Shown: positions 7,184 to 15,407 of the stretch, in pieces
Layout: each line of letters starts with the position of its first letter
How positions within the stretch are numbered: position 1 is the first letter of the stretch
Assembly (NCBI GenBank): GCA_964573255.1
Contig: CAZNJB010000032.1
Span: 1 to 36,134 of the forward strand
Length of the DNA stretch: 36,134 nucleotides
Source of the DNA: CAYNUJ01 sp964573255
GTDB lineage: Bacteria > Bacteroidota > Ignavibacteria > Ignavibacteriales > Melioribacteraceae
Direction: 5' to 3'
Notes under the pieces: generated by a model
What the model was told of the DNA's origin: nothing
The model's input: the letters and a program-made list of their open reading frames with translations, nothing else
Databases searched by the model: none
Position numbers and translations under genes: made by a program

Positions 7184-8281
7184 TTATGCACCGACCAATA
7201 ATAAAACTTTCTTTTTAATTATTCTGGCTTTATCCATAAAGGTAACCAATAAAATAATAAATAAAAACATTATTGCTACTGAAAATAAGGTTTGACTCAA
7301 CGAGAAGGATTCTCCAACAAAATAATGAAGTCCCGGCGACCAAGCGGAGCCATAAAGTATGACTAAATGAACTGCATATATTAGCAATGTGTTTCTACCC
7401 AACAATAAAATTATATTCGGTATTCTTTTCACTTCGAGAACCAGAAATGCTATGAGTGCATTGAGCAGAATAACCGTTCCCAATCGAATCAAAACAATAT
7501 TTATATTAGATAAATATTTTCTGCTAATCAATTCATCCGGCAATATCGTTGAAAAGAGAAATGAAAAGAGCAGCAGTACTAATCCTATTACCGAAAGCTT
7601 AATAATAAATTTGAACTCACGTTGAACACCTTTATTTTTAGCCAAATAATTTCCGAGCAAGCTACCACTCAGTACATAAGCCAGCCAAGGGAACAACGGG
7701 AAAAAGGAACCGTATTGATTTGTAAAATAATCTGCCAGCCAAAGAGGAAAAATTTGCAGCCAATCGTAATTAACAATTAAGGGCGAAATCAGTATTAAGA
7801 GTATTGTTACCGGAAGAACGGCCTTTTCGTAGTTCATATTTAACTTTGATGTAACAAAAAATATAGAAATAATAGCTAGCAGCCCGAATCCTATTAAATG
7901 AAGTGCATCAACTGTAAAAAAGGTAATCCATTGCTGTTCTGTTACATTGGAAAAATCAATCAACCTCCAAGTTGGATACCGCAACAAATAACCAATAAAA
8001 ACAAGTAACGCAAAACGTTTTAACCCTTTTTTTACACGGGGATTTTCTTCGAATCTTTTGTTGTTTAATTTAAATAAATATGTAAACGCTACTCCGGCCG
8101 TAAACATAAAAATAGGAGCCGTAAATCCTCGCATTGTATGCCATACTGTATAAAATACAGATTCAAATGTACGGTATTCAGGTGCGAGAAGAGTATGAAC
8201 AGTGTGCCCTTGCACCATCATAATTACCGCTAAGGCACGCATAATGTCTAAAAATATTATTCTTTCGCGTTTTTCAGTCAA
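7184..8281 (-). CDS. DUF1624/HGSNAT-type integral membrane acyltransferase
   Basis: A polytopic membrane protein of 365 residues with about ten hydrophobic segments. The N-terminus RIIFLDIMRALAVIMMVQGH (7-26) matches the first helix of DUF1624/heparan-alpha-glucosaminide N-acetyltransferase-like and YeiB-like proteins, with the conserved Asp12, Arg15 and His26. A later GRNTLLIYAVHLVILYG stretch is typical of membrane acyltransferases. It may acylate a surface sugar, but the substrate cannot be read from the sequence. The start is uncertain: the TTG at 8281 has no ribosome binding site, while a TATAAT-like element ends only 8 bases before it, so the message may be nearly leaderless. It is the first gene of the leftward KDO/Lpt operon, abutting ruvB. 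Confidence 0.8.
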   Translation of the reverse strand: MTEKRERIIFLDIMRALAVIMMVQGHTVHTLLAPEYRTFESVFYTVWHTMRGFTAPIFMFTAGVAFTYLFKLNNKRFEENPRVKKGLKRFALLVFIGYLLRYPTWRLIDFSNVTEQQWITFFTVDALHLIGFGLLAIISIFFVTSKLNMNYEKAVLPVTILLILISPLIVNYDWLQIFPLWLADYFTNQYGSFFPLFPWLAYVLSGSLLGNYLAKNKGVQREFKFIIKLSVIGLVLLLFSFLFSTILPDELISRKYLSNINIVLIRLGTVILLNALIAFLVLEVKRIPNIILLLGRNTLLIYAVHLVILYGSAWSPGLHYFVGESFSLSQTLFSVAIMFLFIILLVTFMDKARIIKKKVLLLVGA

Positions 8282-8549
8282 TGTCTTTTATTATAATAAT
8301 TTAACTTATAAATTTACTGATTTTTAGAAGCATCTTAAAATACCTTCGGTATAATTTGCTCTTGAAAGTACTCTGATTTTTCAGTGCATTCTTTGTTACT
8401 CTATAATATCAGTAATTCTTTTTCGTTACTAATTTAGTAATAATGTTAAATACTGTGAAAACCAATCGTTAAGTGGGATTATTTCCTAACTTTACTAATG
8501 AATTTAGAGGATGTTATTAAATCTATCATAATTAGGGTGGGAATAGAAT
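8282..8549. other. intergenic region between rplQ terminator and the LPS operon
   Basis: AT-rich stretch with no convincing gene or RNA gene. It contains a perfect inverted repeat TTACTAA-T-TTAGTAA at 8426-8440, with further AGTAA/TTACT copies just to its left, and a short 5-bp hairpin (ATACC/GGTAT) near 8339-8355. It must hold the promoter of the acyltransferase-ruvB-kds-lpt operon on the minus strand. Confidence 0.6.
8290..8295 (-). promoter_or_regulatory. possible -10 element of the LPS operon
   Basis: TATAAT on the minus strand, 8 bases before the TTG taken as the acyltransferase start. No convincing -35 is found at 16-18 bases. If used, transcription would begin almost at the start codon. 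Weak because the region is AT-rich. Confidence 0.25.
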
Positions 8550-8584
8550 AAAAAAAAGAGTAGCCTTAATTCAGCTACTCTTTT
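8550..8584 (-). terminator. intrinsic terminator after rplQ
   Basis: On the minus strand an 11-bp perfect stem (arms 8574-8584 and 8554-8564, AAAAGAGTAGC type) with a 9-base loop is followed by eight consecutive U. It lies about 30 bases past the rplQ stop and is the only textbook rho-independent terminator in the window. It marks the end of the ribosomal gene cluster. Confidence 0.93.
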
Positions 8585-8612
8585 AAATAAACAAGCAAGG
8601 AAAATTATATTG

Positions 8613-9227
8613 TTACTTTTCTTCTTCTTCTTTTTTGTCGTCTGAAGAATTTTCTTCAGCTTTTGCGTCATCTTCGTTTTTAGATTCTTCAGCAGGAGCT
8701 TCTTCTGTAGCTTCTTCAGACTCTTCTGCACTGTCAGATTCTTCTTTTGCAGCTTCTTTAACTTCTTCGGCTTCTGTTGTCTCTTCAACAACTTCAGCTT
8801 CCTGAACAGGAGCTTCTACTGGCTTTTCTTCTTTTTTCTTGGTTTTCTTTGGTTTTTCTTCAACTACATCAGCATAATCAACCAATTCAATAATAGCCAT
8901 TTCAGCGGCATCACCTCTGCGTTGACCTAATTTAACAACGCGAGTATAACCGCCCGGTCTGTCGCCAATTTTTTCGACTATTTCGCCAAAGAGTTCTTTA
9001 ACTATTTCTTTATCCTTTATAAATCTTGCAATATGTCTGCGATTTGCAACAGTATCTTCTTTTGCTTTAGTAATTAAAGGCTCAACATATGTTCTCAATT
9101 CTTTTGCTTTAGCAACTGTAGTTTTTATCTTTTTATGTTTCAAAAGAGAAGTAGCCAACAATCTGAGTGTAGCTTCTCTATGAGCCGAAGTTCTTCCTAA
9201 TTTTCTGCCTTTAACTCTATGTCTCAT
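8613..9227 (-). CDS. rplQ: 50S ribosomal protein L17 with long acidic tail
   Basis: Large-subunit protein near the exit of the nascent chain tunnel. Residues 1-118 are a normal L17 domain (starts MRHRVKGRKLGRTSAHR; GGYTRVVKLGQRRGDAAEM at 92-110). From about residue 119 to 204 there is an extra low-complexity tail: in residues 121-204, 35 are Asp/Glu and 14 are Lys, with many Ala, Val and Ser. Basic tails or none are more usual for ribosomal proteins. The DNA of the tail is a run of GAA/GCT-type codons, so neighbouring frames are also open, but the acidic frame runs straight on from L17. It is the last gene before the terminator and follows rpoA by 19 bases, as in most bacteria. Confidence 0.97.
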   Translation of the reverse strand: MRHRVKGRKLGRTSAHREATLRLLATSLLKHKKIKTTVAKAKELRTYVEPLITKAKEDTVANRRHIARFIKDKEIVKELFGEIVEKIGDRPGGYTRVVKLGQRRGDAAEMAIIELVDYADVVEEKPKKTKKKEEKPVEAPVQEAEVVEETTEAEEVKEAAKEESDSAEESEEATEEAPAEESKNEDDAKAEENSSDDKKEEEEK

Positions 9228-9246
9228 TCTTCTACCTTAAAATAAA

Positions 9247-10239
9247 TTATTTATCAGTTTTAGCATTAATATATTTATCTACATCCATTCCAAATTCTAA
9301 TCCGTAGTTCTCAACAATTTCGCTGAGCTCGGAAAGAGACTTACGACCGAAATTACGGAATCTAAGCATTTCGGATTCATCACGGCGAACCAAATCACCA
9401 AGAGTTTTAATATTTGCCGCTTTCAAACAATTATGAGATCTAACGCTTAATTCCAAATCGTCTACGCTTGTAAGTAAAATCTTACGTAGTCTTTCGGTTT
9501 CTGCGTCTTCAACGCTTTCTTCTTTTTCTTCTTCCTGCTCAACTTCGAAATTGATGAATAACTGAACGTGATCTTTAAGAATTTGAGCGCAATTAGAGAG
9601 CGCATCATCCGGAGAAATTGTTCCGTCAGTTGTAACTTCGAGAGTCAATTTTTCGAATTCGTTACTTTCCCCGATACGAACATTCTCTACATTGTATTTT
9701 ACATTTTTAATTGGAGTAAAAATCGAATCGATCGGAATAATTCCAATTGTTTGATCAGGAATTTGTTGCTGATTAGCAGGCACATAACCTTTACCGAAGC
9801 CGAATCTGACTTCCATATTTAATTTTGCGCCTTCGTTCAAAGATGCTATATGTTGATCCGGATTCAATACTTCGATATCAGGGCAGGCATCTTGCAGATC
9901 TTTTGCAGTAACTTCTCCCGGTCCGGTAACCGATATTTCCAATTTGTCCGATTTTTTATCAATAATTTTCATTCTAACTTTTTTCAAGTTAAGAACGATC
10001 TCGGTAACGTCTTCTACAACGCCGGGGACAGTAGTAAATTCATGCAATACGCCTTCAATTTTAATGGCAGTAATTGCTGCACCGGTTAAGGATGAGAGCA
10101 GCACTCTTCTAAATGAATTACCTAACGTAACACCAAATCCTCTCTCTAAAGGTTGAACCGTAAATTTTCCATAAGTATTCGTAGCAGTTGCTTCTTCTAA
10201 TATTACACCGTCGGGTAATTTTATAAACGGATAGCTCAT
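9247..10239 (-). CDS. rpoA: RNA polymerase alpha subunit
   Basis: Alpha dimer scaffolds assembly of the beta and beta' subunits; the C-terminal domain contacts UP elements and activators. The 330-residue protein has the full two-domain layout: N-terminal domain about 1-230 (with FTVQPLERGFGVTLGNSFRR at 27-46), an acidic linker rich in Glu (about 235-250), and a C-terminal domain about 255-325 (LELSVRSHNCLKAANIKTLG and FGRKSLSEL). It sits between rpsD and rplQ, the usual alpha-operon order. The presence of the normal C-terminal domain suggests that UP-element type activation is possible in this organism. Confidence 0.98.
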   Translation of the reverse strand: MSYPFIKLPDGVILEEATATNTYGKFTVQPLERGFGVTLGNSFRRVLLSSLTGAAITAIKIEGVLHEFTTVPGVVEDVTEIVLNLKKVRMKIIDKKSDKLEISVTGPGEVTAKDLQDACPDIEVLNPDQHIASLNEGAKLNMEVRFGFGKGYVPANQQQIPDQTIGIIPIDSIFTPIKNVKYNVENVRIGESNEFEKLTLEVTTDGTISPDDALSNCAQILKDHVQLFINFEVEQEEEKEESVEDAETERLRKILLTSVDDLELSVRSHNCLKAANIKTLGDLVRRDESEMLRFRNFGRKSLSELSEIVENYGLEFGMDVDKYINAKTDK

Positions 10240-10265
10240 TTAGAATCCTCTCAATTATTAATATA

Positions 10266-10892
10266 TTATTTAGAATAAAGCTCAACGATTAACTGTTCAT
10301 TAGCGTTAAGCGGTATTTGATCTCTTTCAGGTAAAGCTTCGAAAGTACCCAAGAGATTCGCTTTATCTACGGTTAACCAACCGTACATGTTATCTTTTGT
10401 TCTTCTCAATGAATCGTGAATAATATCGAGCTTTTTACTTTTTTCCTTCACGCTGATAACATCGCCAACAGAAACCAAGTAAGAAGGAATATTAACTGCC
10501 TTGCCGTTTACCAAAAAATGATTATGGAGAACAAGCTGACGAGCAGCTTTGCGAGAGGGAGCAAAACCTAAACGGTAAACAACATTATCCAATCTTCTCT
10601 CTAATATTTTAAGTAAGTTTTCGCCTGTAACGCCTTTTTGGCGGTTAGCTTTATCAAAATAAGCTCTGAATTGACTTTCTAACAAGCCATAAGTTCTTTT
10701 AACTTTTTGTTTTTCACGTAACTGAACACCGTATTCGGAATATTTACCCCTTCTGCCTAATCCATGTTGACCAGGGACATAGTTTTTCTTTTCAATCGGG
10801 CATTTTTCCGAATGACATTTACTTCCTTTTAAAAATAATTTCTGACGTTCTCTTCTGCACAATTTGCAGCTCGGTCCAGTATATCTTGCCAT
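10266..10892 (-). CDS. rpsD: 30S ribosomal protein S4 (zinc-binding form)
   Basis: Primary 16S rRNA binder that nucleates assembly of the 5' domain. The 208-residue protein has an N-terminal zinc knuckle, Cys9, Cys12, Cys26 and Cys31, the zinc-dependent (C+) form of S4. The S4 RNA-binding domain lies about 97-160 (RRLDNVVYRLGFAPSRKAAR). In enterobacteria S4 represses the alpha operon by binding a pseudoknot before rpsM; I see no clear equivalent in the 21-base gap here. ATG start; 16 bases after rpsK. Confidence 0.98.
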   Translation of the reverse strand: MARYTGPSCKLCRRERQKLFLKGSKCHSEKCPIEKKNYVPGQHGLGRRGKYSEYGVQLREKQKVKRTYGLLESQFRAYFDKANRQKGVTGENLLKILERRLDNVVYRLGFAPSRKAARQLVLHNHFLVNGKAVNIPSYLVSVGDVISVKEKSKKLDIIHDSLRRTKDNMYGWLTVDKANLLGTFEALPERDQIPLNANEQLIVELYSK

Positions 10893-10908
10893 CTACAATT
10901 TCTCCTAA

Positions 10909-11295
10909 TTAAACTCTTCTTCTTTTAGGTGGTCTACATCCGTTATGCGGTATTGGAGTTATGTCTTTAATAGACATAATTTGTAAGCCGGCGGTATTCA
11001 ATGCACGAATAGCGGCTTCTCTTCCCGCACCGGGACCTTTAACTAACACATCAACTTTACGAAGACCTAAATCATACGCTTCTTTAGCAGCCGCTTCGGC
11101 AGTAACTTGGGAAGCAAACGGAGTGTTCTTTCTGGAACCTTTGAATCCGTTTTTTCCAGCCGAAGACCAGGATATTGTATTTCCATAAATATCGGTAATC
11201 GTTACAATAATATTATTAAACGATGCTTTTATATGGGCAATACCCATTGCATCAACATGAACTTTCTTTTTTGTTTTTCTTGCAGTCTTAGCCAA
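10909..11295 (-). CDS. rpsK: 30S ribosomal protein S11
   Basis: Platform protein next to the mRNA exit channel. The 128-residue protein carries GIAHIKASFNNIIVTITD at 18-35 and the conserved basic end HNGCRPPKRRRV. The start codon is TTG, with AGGAG seven bases upstream; homologues begin at the same place (MAK-), which supports this start. It lies between rpsM and rpsD. Confidence 0.98.
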   Translation of the reverse strand: MAKTARKTKKKVHVDAMGIAHIKASFNNIIVTITDIYGNTISWSSAGKNGFKGSRKNTPFASQVTAEAAAKEAYDLGLRKVDVLVKGPGAGREAAIRALNTAGLQIMSIKDITPIPHNGCRPPKRRRV

Positions 11296-11316
11296 TTCAC
11301 TACTCCTGATTATTAA

Positions 11317-11700
11317 CTATTTCTTACCTGGTGCTTTTTTCTTACCTGCTACAGTTTTACGTTTACCCTTTCTTGTTCTCGAATTTGTTCTGGTTCTTTG
11401 TCCTCGAACGGGTAAACCTCTTCTGTGCCTTAAACCACGGTAACATCCTATATCCATTAATCTCTTTATATTTTGCTGAACTTCACTTCTAAGAGCACCT
11501 TCAACTTTTATTTCTGCAGTCATTATTGCTCTAATTTCAGCTACTTCCGATTCGGTTAGATCAACAATTTTTTTATCCGGATCGATGTTTGCTTTTTTAA
11601 GAATCTCCATCGCCGTATGCTGTCCTACACCATGGATATAGGTTAAACCTATATAAGCTTTTTTATTCTTCGGTAAGTCGACACCTGCTATACGAGCCAA
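11317..11700 (-). CDS. rpsM: 30S ribosomal protein S13
   Basis: Head protein that contacts 5S rRNA/L5 in intersubunit bridges and the P-site tRNA through its basic C-terminal tail. The 127-residue protein starts MARIAGVDLPKNKK and ends in a lysine-rich tail (TRKGKRKTVAGKKK from about 110). The start is TTG with AGGAGG upstream. A helix-two-turn-helix region and GCYRGLRHRRGLPVRGQRT are conserved. Confidence 0.98.
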   Translation of the reverse strand: MARIAGVDLPKNKKAYIGLTYIHGVGQHTAMEILKKANIDPDKKIVDLTESEVAEIRAIMTAEIKVEGALRSEVQQNIKRLMDIGCYRGLRHRRGLPVRGQRTRTNSRTRKGKRKTVAGKKKAPGKK

Positions 11701-11721
11701 ATCAATACCTCCTAAATTTAA

Positions 11722-11835
11722 TTAACCTTGACGTTGTTTATGTTTTGGATTTTTGCAAATCACTCTTACAACGCCTTTTCTCTTAATTATTCTGCAATGT
11801 TCACACATTTTCTTTACTGAAGCTCTGACTTTCAT
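11722..11835 (-). CDS. rpmJ: 50S ribosomal protein L36 (zinc-binding form)
   Basis: A 37-residue protein, MKVRASVKKMCEHCRIIKRK onward, ending KHKQRQG. Cys11, Cys14, Cys27 and His32 form the zinc site of the C+ type. It stabilises 23S rRNA near the base of the L7/L12 stalk. The gene is easy to miss because of its length. It sits in its usual place between infA (12 bases before) and rpsM (21 bases after). Confidence 0.98.
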   Translation of the reverse strand: MKVRASVKKMCEHCRIIKRKGVVRVICKNPKHKQRQG

Positions 11836-11847
11836 CACAAGACTCCG

Positions 11848-12066
11848 CTATTTATATCTGTAAGTAATTCTTCCTTTATTTAAATCGTAAGGAGATAACT
11901 CAATTGCAACTTTATCTCCTACCAAAATCTTAATGTAATGCATTCGCATTTTTCCGGAAATATGAGCTAATATTTCGTGTCCATTATCCAATTTCACTCT
12001 AAATGTTGCATTCGGTAAAGTTTCCGTTACAACTCCGTCTACTTTTATTGGTCCTTGTTTTGCCAT
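11848..12066 (-). CDS. infA: translation initiation factor IF-1
   Basis: Binds the ribosomal A site during initiation and assists IF-2 and IF-3. The 72-residue protein is a single OB/S1-like fold with the conserved NATFRVKLDNGHEILAHISG (19-38) and ending GRITYRYK. Its ATG is one base after the map stop codon, so coupling with map is likely. Confidence 0.98.
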   Translation of the reverse strand: MAKQGPIKVDGVVTETLPNATFRVKLDNGHEILAHISGKMRMHYIKILVGDKVAIELSPYDLNKGRITYRYK

Positions 12067-12067
12067 A

Positions 12068-12829
12068 TTAAACTACCGTTAATATCTCCGGTTTACCATT
12101 AATAATTGCTATTGTATGTTCAAAATGAGCCGAAGGTTTTCTATCGCTCGCATAAACAGTCCAGCCGTCGTTTTCAACATCGACCCTGTGTTTACCGGCA
12201 TTCACCATCGGTTCAATTGCTATCGTCATTCCATTTTTAATCAAAGGTCCTTTTCCCTTTGGACCAAAATTCGGAATTTGCGGCTCTTCATGCAAATATC
12301 TTCCTACTCCGTGTCCACATAATTCTCGAACGATTGAAAAACCATTCTTTTCAACATATTCCTGAACAGCGTATGAAATATCTCCGATTCTATTGCCAGC
12401 TACTGCGGCATCTATACCCAAGTAAAGCGATTTTTCAGTTACTTCCATTAAACGCTTTTTCTCATCGGATATTTCACCAATAGCAACCGTTAAAGCCGCA
12501 TCTCCGTAATATCGGTTTTTAAGAACACCGACATCAATGGAAATGATATCACCATTTTTAAGAACTCTGTCGCCAGGAATTCCGTGAACCACTTCTTCAT
12601 TCACTGAAGCGCATATTGTACCAGGAAATCCTGGAGCACCACCTTGTGAATATCCCTTGAAAGCCGGAATTGCATCATTGCTTCTAATATAATCTTCAGC
12701 AATTTTGTCCAACTCAAGGGTTGTGATTCCGGGCTTTGCATAACTTTTACAAAGTTGCAAAGTCTCGGCAACAATTTGACAACTTTCTCTTATAAAATCA
12801 ATTTCTTTTTTACTTTTAATTAAGATCAA
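12068..12829 (-). CDS. map: methionine aminopeptidase type I
   Basis: Removes the N-terminal methionine from new proteins near the tunnel exit. The 253-residue protein has all five metal ligands of type I enzymes: Asp99, Asp110, His173, Glu206 and Glu237, plus the substrate histidine His82. No N-terminal SH3 or zinc extension is present. The start appears to be TTG at 12829, giving MILIKSKKEID, which matches the usual family beginning; the binding site is weak. It follows secY directly. The adenylate kinase gene that often separates secY and map is absent. Confidence 0.97.
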   Translation of the reverse strand: MILIKSKKEIDFIRESCQIVAETLQLCKSYAKPGITTLELDKIAEDYIRSNDAIPAFKGYSQGGAPGFPGTICASVNEEVVHGIPGDRVLKNGDIISIDVGVLKNRYYGDAALTVAIGEISDEKKRLMEVTEKSLYLGIDAAVAGNRIGDISYAVQEYVEKNGFSIVRELCGHGVGRYLHEEPQIPNFGPKGKGPLIKNGMTIAIEPMVNAGKHRVDVENDGWTVYASDRKPSAHFEHTIAIINGKPEILTVV

Positions 12830-12841
12830 AGAACAGCTCGC

Positions 12842-14179
12842 TTATCCTCTTCTACTGCGTAATTTACCGGATTTCATAAATCCGTCGTAGTGACGCATTG
12901 TTAAATGAGATTCAATTTGCTGCAACGTATCGAGTGCAACACCAACAATAATCAACAAACTTGTTCCACCAAAGAATGATGCAAAACTGCCTGATACTCC
13001 CATACGTGTAATGAAAGCAGGAAGTATTGCAACAATTGCCAAGAAAATTGAACCCGGCAATGTAATCTTAGTTAAAATATTATCAATGAACTCGGCAGTT
13101 TGCTTACCGGGACGAATTCCCGGAATAAATCCGCCTTGTTTTTTCATATTTTCAGCTACATCTTGCGGATTAAAAGCAATTGCCGTATAGAAATATGTAA
13201 AGAACACTATCATCAATCCGTAAATTACGGCATACGAAATTGAAGTATAATCAAAATACGATGCAAAAGTTTGCATAAATTCATTATCCGGGAAAAAGGA
13301 TAACATCGTACTCGGAATAAACATAATTGATTGCGCAAATATAATAGGCATAACACCAGCTGTATTAACGCGCAATGGAATATACTGTGTTACTCCACCA
13401 TAAACTTTTCTGCCTACAACCCTTTTAGCATATTGAACGGGAATTCTTCTCGTTCCCTGTGTTACAAGTACAACACCCGCAATAATAAGAGCCATAAAGG
13501 CAAGAATAACAATTTCAATAACTATATTTCTCTGACCGGAATTGAGTAAGCGGAATTCATCCAACATAGCAAATGGTAAACGGTTGATAATATTTATAAA
13601 TATAATCAAAGAAATTCCGTTTCCAATACCTTTATCGGTAATCTGCTCACCCATCCACATCATAAAGACAGTACCGGCAACTAAGAAAACAACCGAAGAA
13701 ATTGTAAATCCGATACCTGCAACTTCAGCGGGTACAACGGGTTGTCCGTTAAAATTAATGCTGTTCAAATGAATTGTAACACCCCAAGCTTGGAACATTG
13801 AAATAAATACTGTTCCGTAGCGTGTTAACTGGGTGATTTTCTTTCTTCCTTCTTCTCCTTCTCTCTGAAGTTTTTGAAAATAAGGAACAACAGCACCTAA
13901 TAATTGGATAATAATCGAAGCACTAATATAGGGCATAATACCAAGGGCAAAAAGAGCCGCATTCTTAAATGCCCCTCCAACAAACATGTCGTAAAATCCA
14001 AAAAGATTGTTGGATGTGCTGTTCGACATTGCATCGGCTAACAAACCCGAATCAATACCGGGTAATGTAATATGAGAGCCGATTCTTACTATCACAAGCA
14101 AACTGAGAGTATAAATTATTCTCTGACGTAGCTCGTGAATTTTAAAAATATTCCGGAATGTGTCCTGAATTTTTCCCAT
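12842..14179 (-). CDS. secY: preprotein translocase channel subunit SecY
   Basis: Ten-helix inner membrane channel for Sec-dependent secretion and membrane insertion. The 445-residue protein begins with the amphipathic helix IRNI/FKIHELRQRI region and shows the plug-helix area (PGIDSG near 44-49), GTVFMMWMGEQITDKGIGNG and the cytoplasmic loop QGTRRIPVQYAKRVVG, which contacts ribosome and SecA. The gene overlaps rplO by one base (TAATG), a typical coupled junction, so SecY synthesis is tied to ribosomal protein expression. Confidence 0.98.
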   Translation of the reverse strand: MGKIQDTFRNIFKIHELRQRIIYTLSLLVIVRIGSHITLPGIDSGLLADAMSNSTSNNLFGFYDMFVGGAFKNAALFALGIMPYISASIIIQLLGAVVPYFQKLQREGEEGRKKITQLTRYGTVFISMFQAWGVTIHLNSINFNGQPVVPAEVAGIGFTISSVVFLVAGTVFMMWMGEQITDKGIGNGISLIIFINIINRLPFAMLDEFRLLNSGQRNIVIEIVILAFMALIIAGVVLVTQGTRRIPVQYAKRVVGRKVYGGVTQYIPLRVNTAGVMPIIFAQSIMFIPSTMLSFFPDNEFMQTFASYFDYTSISYAVIYGLMIVFFTYFYTAIAFNPQDVAENMKKQGGFIPGIRPGKQTAEFIDNILTKITLPGSIFLAIVAILPAFITRMGVSGSFASFFGGTSLLIIVGVALDTLQQIESHLTMRHYDGFMKSGKLRSRRG

Positions 14180-14640
14180 TAAGCTTTAATCTCTTTTATG
14201 GTACCACCAGCTTTTTCAATTTTTTCTTTTGCAGAAGCACTGAAAGCGTGAGCTTCAATTTCGAGCTTCGCAGTAATTTCTCCGTTCCCTAAAATTTTAT
14301 ATGGAACCGCTTTGTTAATTACACCTGCTTTATAAAGAGTAGCAGGATTAACAACGTTATTTTCTAATTTGTTATCATCTGCCAATTTTTGCAAACGAGA
14401 AAGATTAACCGGTTGATAATGAATTTTAAATATGTTTGTAAAACCTTTTTTAGGAACGCGTCTTTGCAAAGGCATCTGACCACCTTCAAACCATGCACGA
14501 TGTTTTGCACCTGAACGAGATTTTTGACCGTTCATACCGCGTGTAGCAGTTCCACCGTGACCGGATCCTTCTCCACGACCAACTCTTTTACGTTTCTTTA
14601 TAGACCCTTTAGCATATTTTAAATTACTTAATATATCCAT
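14179..14640 (-). CDS. rplO: 50S ribosomal protein L15
   Basis: Late-assembly protein in the 23S core. The 153-residue protein has the typical glycine/arginine-rich N-terminal extension (GRGEGSGHGGTATRGMNGQK, 22-41) that threads into rRNA, and a C-terminal globular domain. The stop codon shares a base with the secY ATG. It follows rpmD by 8 bases. Confidence 0.98.
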   Translation of the reverse strand: MDILSNLKYAKGSIKKRKRVGRGEGSGHGGTATRGMNGQKSRSGAKHRAWFEGGQMPLQRRVPKKGFTNIFKIHYQPVNLSRLQKLADDNKLENNVVNPATLYKAGVINKAVPYKILGNGEITAKLEIEAHAFSASAKEKIEKAGGTIKEIKA

Positions 14641-14648
14641 TTAATCAC

Positions 14649-14837
14649 CTATTCTTCAATTTCATCTACTTTAACTAAGTGAGAAACTTTATTTATCATT
14701 CCTCTTATTTGAGGAGTATCATTATGAACTCTGCTATAATTCGGTCTTCCCAATCCTAAAGCTTCAATAGTAAGCTTTTGACTTTTCTTTCTACCGATAA
14801 TACTTCTAATTTGTGTAATCTTCAATTTTTTAGCCAT
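14649..14837 (-). CDS. rpmD: 50S ribosomal protein L30
   Basis: Small 62-residue protein (MAKKLKITQIRSIIGR onward) of the 23S domain II region. The frame extends four codons upstream to a TTG at 14849, but I choose the ATG at 14837: GAGG stands 6 bases before it and the result matches the family N-terminus. L30 is missing in some bacteria, so its presence is informative. Lies between rpsE and rplO. Confidence 0.96.
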   Translation of the reverse strand: MAKKLKITQIRSIIGRKKSQKLTIEALGLGRPNYSRVHNDTPQIRGMINKVSHLVKVDEIEE

Positions 14838-14849
14838 GCTCATCCTCAA

Positions 14850-15356
14850 TTAAGCATTAAACAATTCACTTATTGTTATTCCGCGTTTAGCAGCCATTGT
14901 TCTTGCATCAATCAGATTCAATAATCCGGCTAAAGTTGCTTTAACTTGGTTGTGCGGATTAGATGATCCGAGTGATTTAGTTAATATATCTTGAACACCT
15001 GCAGCTTCTAAAACTGCACGAACACCGCCACCTGCAATCAATCCGGTACCTTCAGAAGCTGGTTTTAAAAGAACTCTTCCAGCTCCATATTTACCGATAA
15101 TTTCGTGCGGTATTGTTCCGTTTACAACAGGAACACGGTATACATTTTTCTTTGCGTCGTCAATTCCTTTGGAGATTGCATCCGTTACTTCGTTAGCTTT
15201 TCCCAAACCAACGCCTACATGTCCGTTTCCGTCACCTACAACAACAATAGCATTGAATGAAAAACGGCGACCGCCTTTCACTACTTTTGCTACTCTGTTA
15301 ATATGAACTACTTTTTCTTTTAGTCCGTCTAAACCCGATACTTTTTGTGGTTTCAA
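14850..15356 (-). CDS. rpsE: 30S ribosomal protein S5
   Basis: Shapes the mRNA entry channel and contributes to decoding fidelity. The 168-residue protein has the double-stranded RNA-binding-like N-domain (INRVAKVVKGGRRFSFNAIV, 19-38) and the C-domain with GTGLIAGGGVRAVLEAAGV. The start is TTG at 15356 with AGGAGA upstream. Its message is separated from rplR by a tRNA-Gln gene, so processing of the tRNA would create a new 5' end 51 bases before this start. Confidence 0.98.
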   Translation of the reverse strand: MKPQKVSGLDGLKEKVVHINRVAKVVKGGRRFSFNAIVVVGDGNGHVGVGLGKANEVTDAISKGIDDAKKNVYRVPVVNGTIPHEIIGKYGAGRVLLKPASEGTGLIAGGGVRAVLEAAGVQDILTKSLGSSNPHNQVKATLAGLLNLIDARTMAAKRGITISELFNA

Positions 15357-15407
15357 TTTATTCTCCTATACTTCAGAATTTATGACTCTAAAATAAACTT
15401 ATCTTTG

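Noticed and set aside
8504..8791. Same-strand 95-codon frame rich in Lys and Leu overlapping the rplQ tail
   Set aside because: It is the shifted reading of the GAA/GCT-rich tail codons. The acidic frame continues directly from the L17 domain, so no second gene is called, though a frameshift error in this repetitive DNA should be kept in mind.
14838..14849. TTG-initiated extension of rpmD
   Set aside because: The ATG four codons later has GAGG at proper spacing and matches the usual L30 N-terminus.
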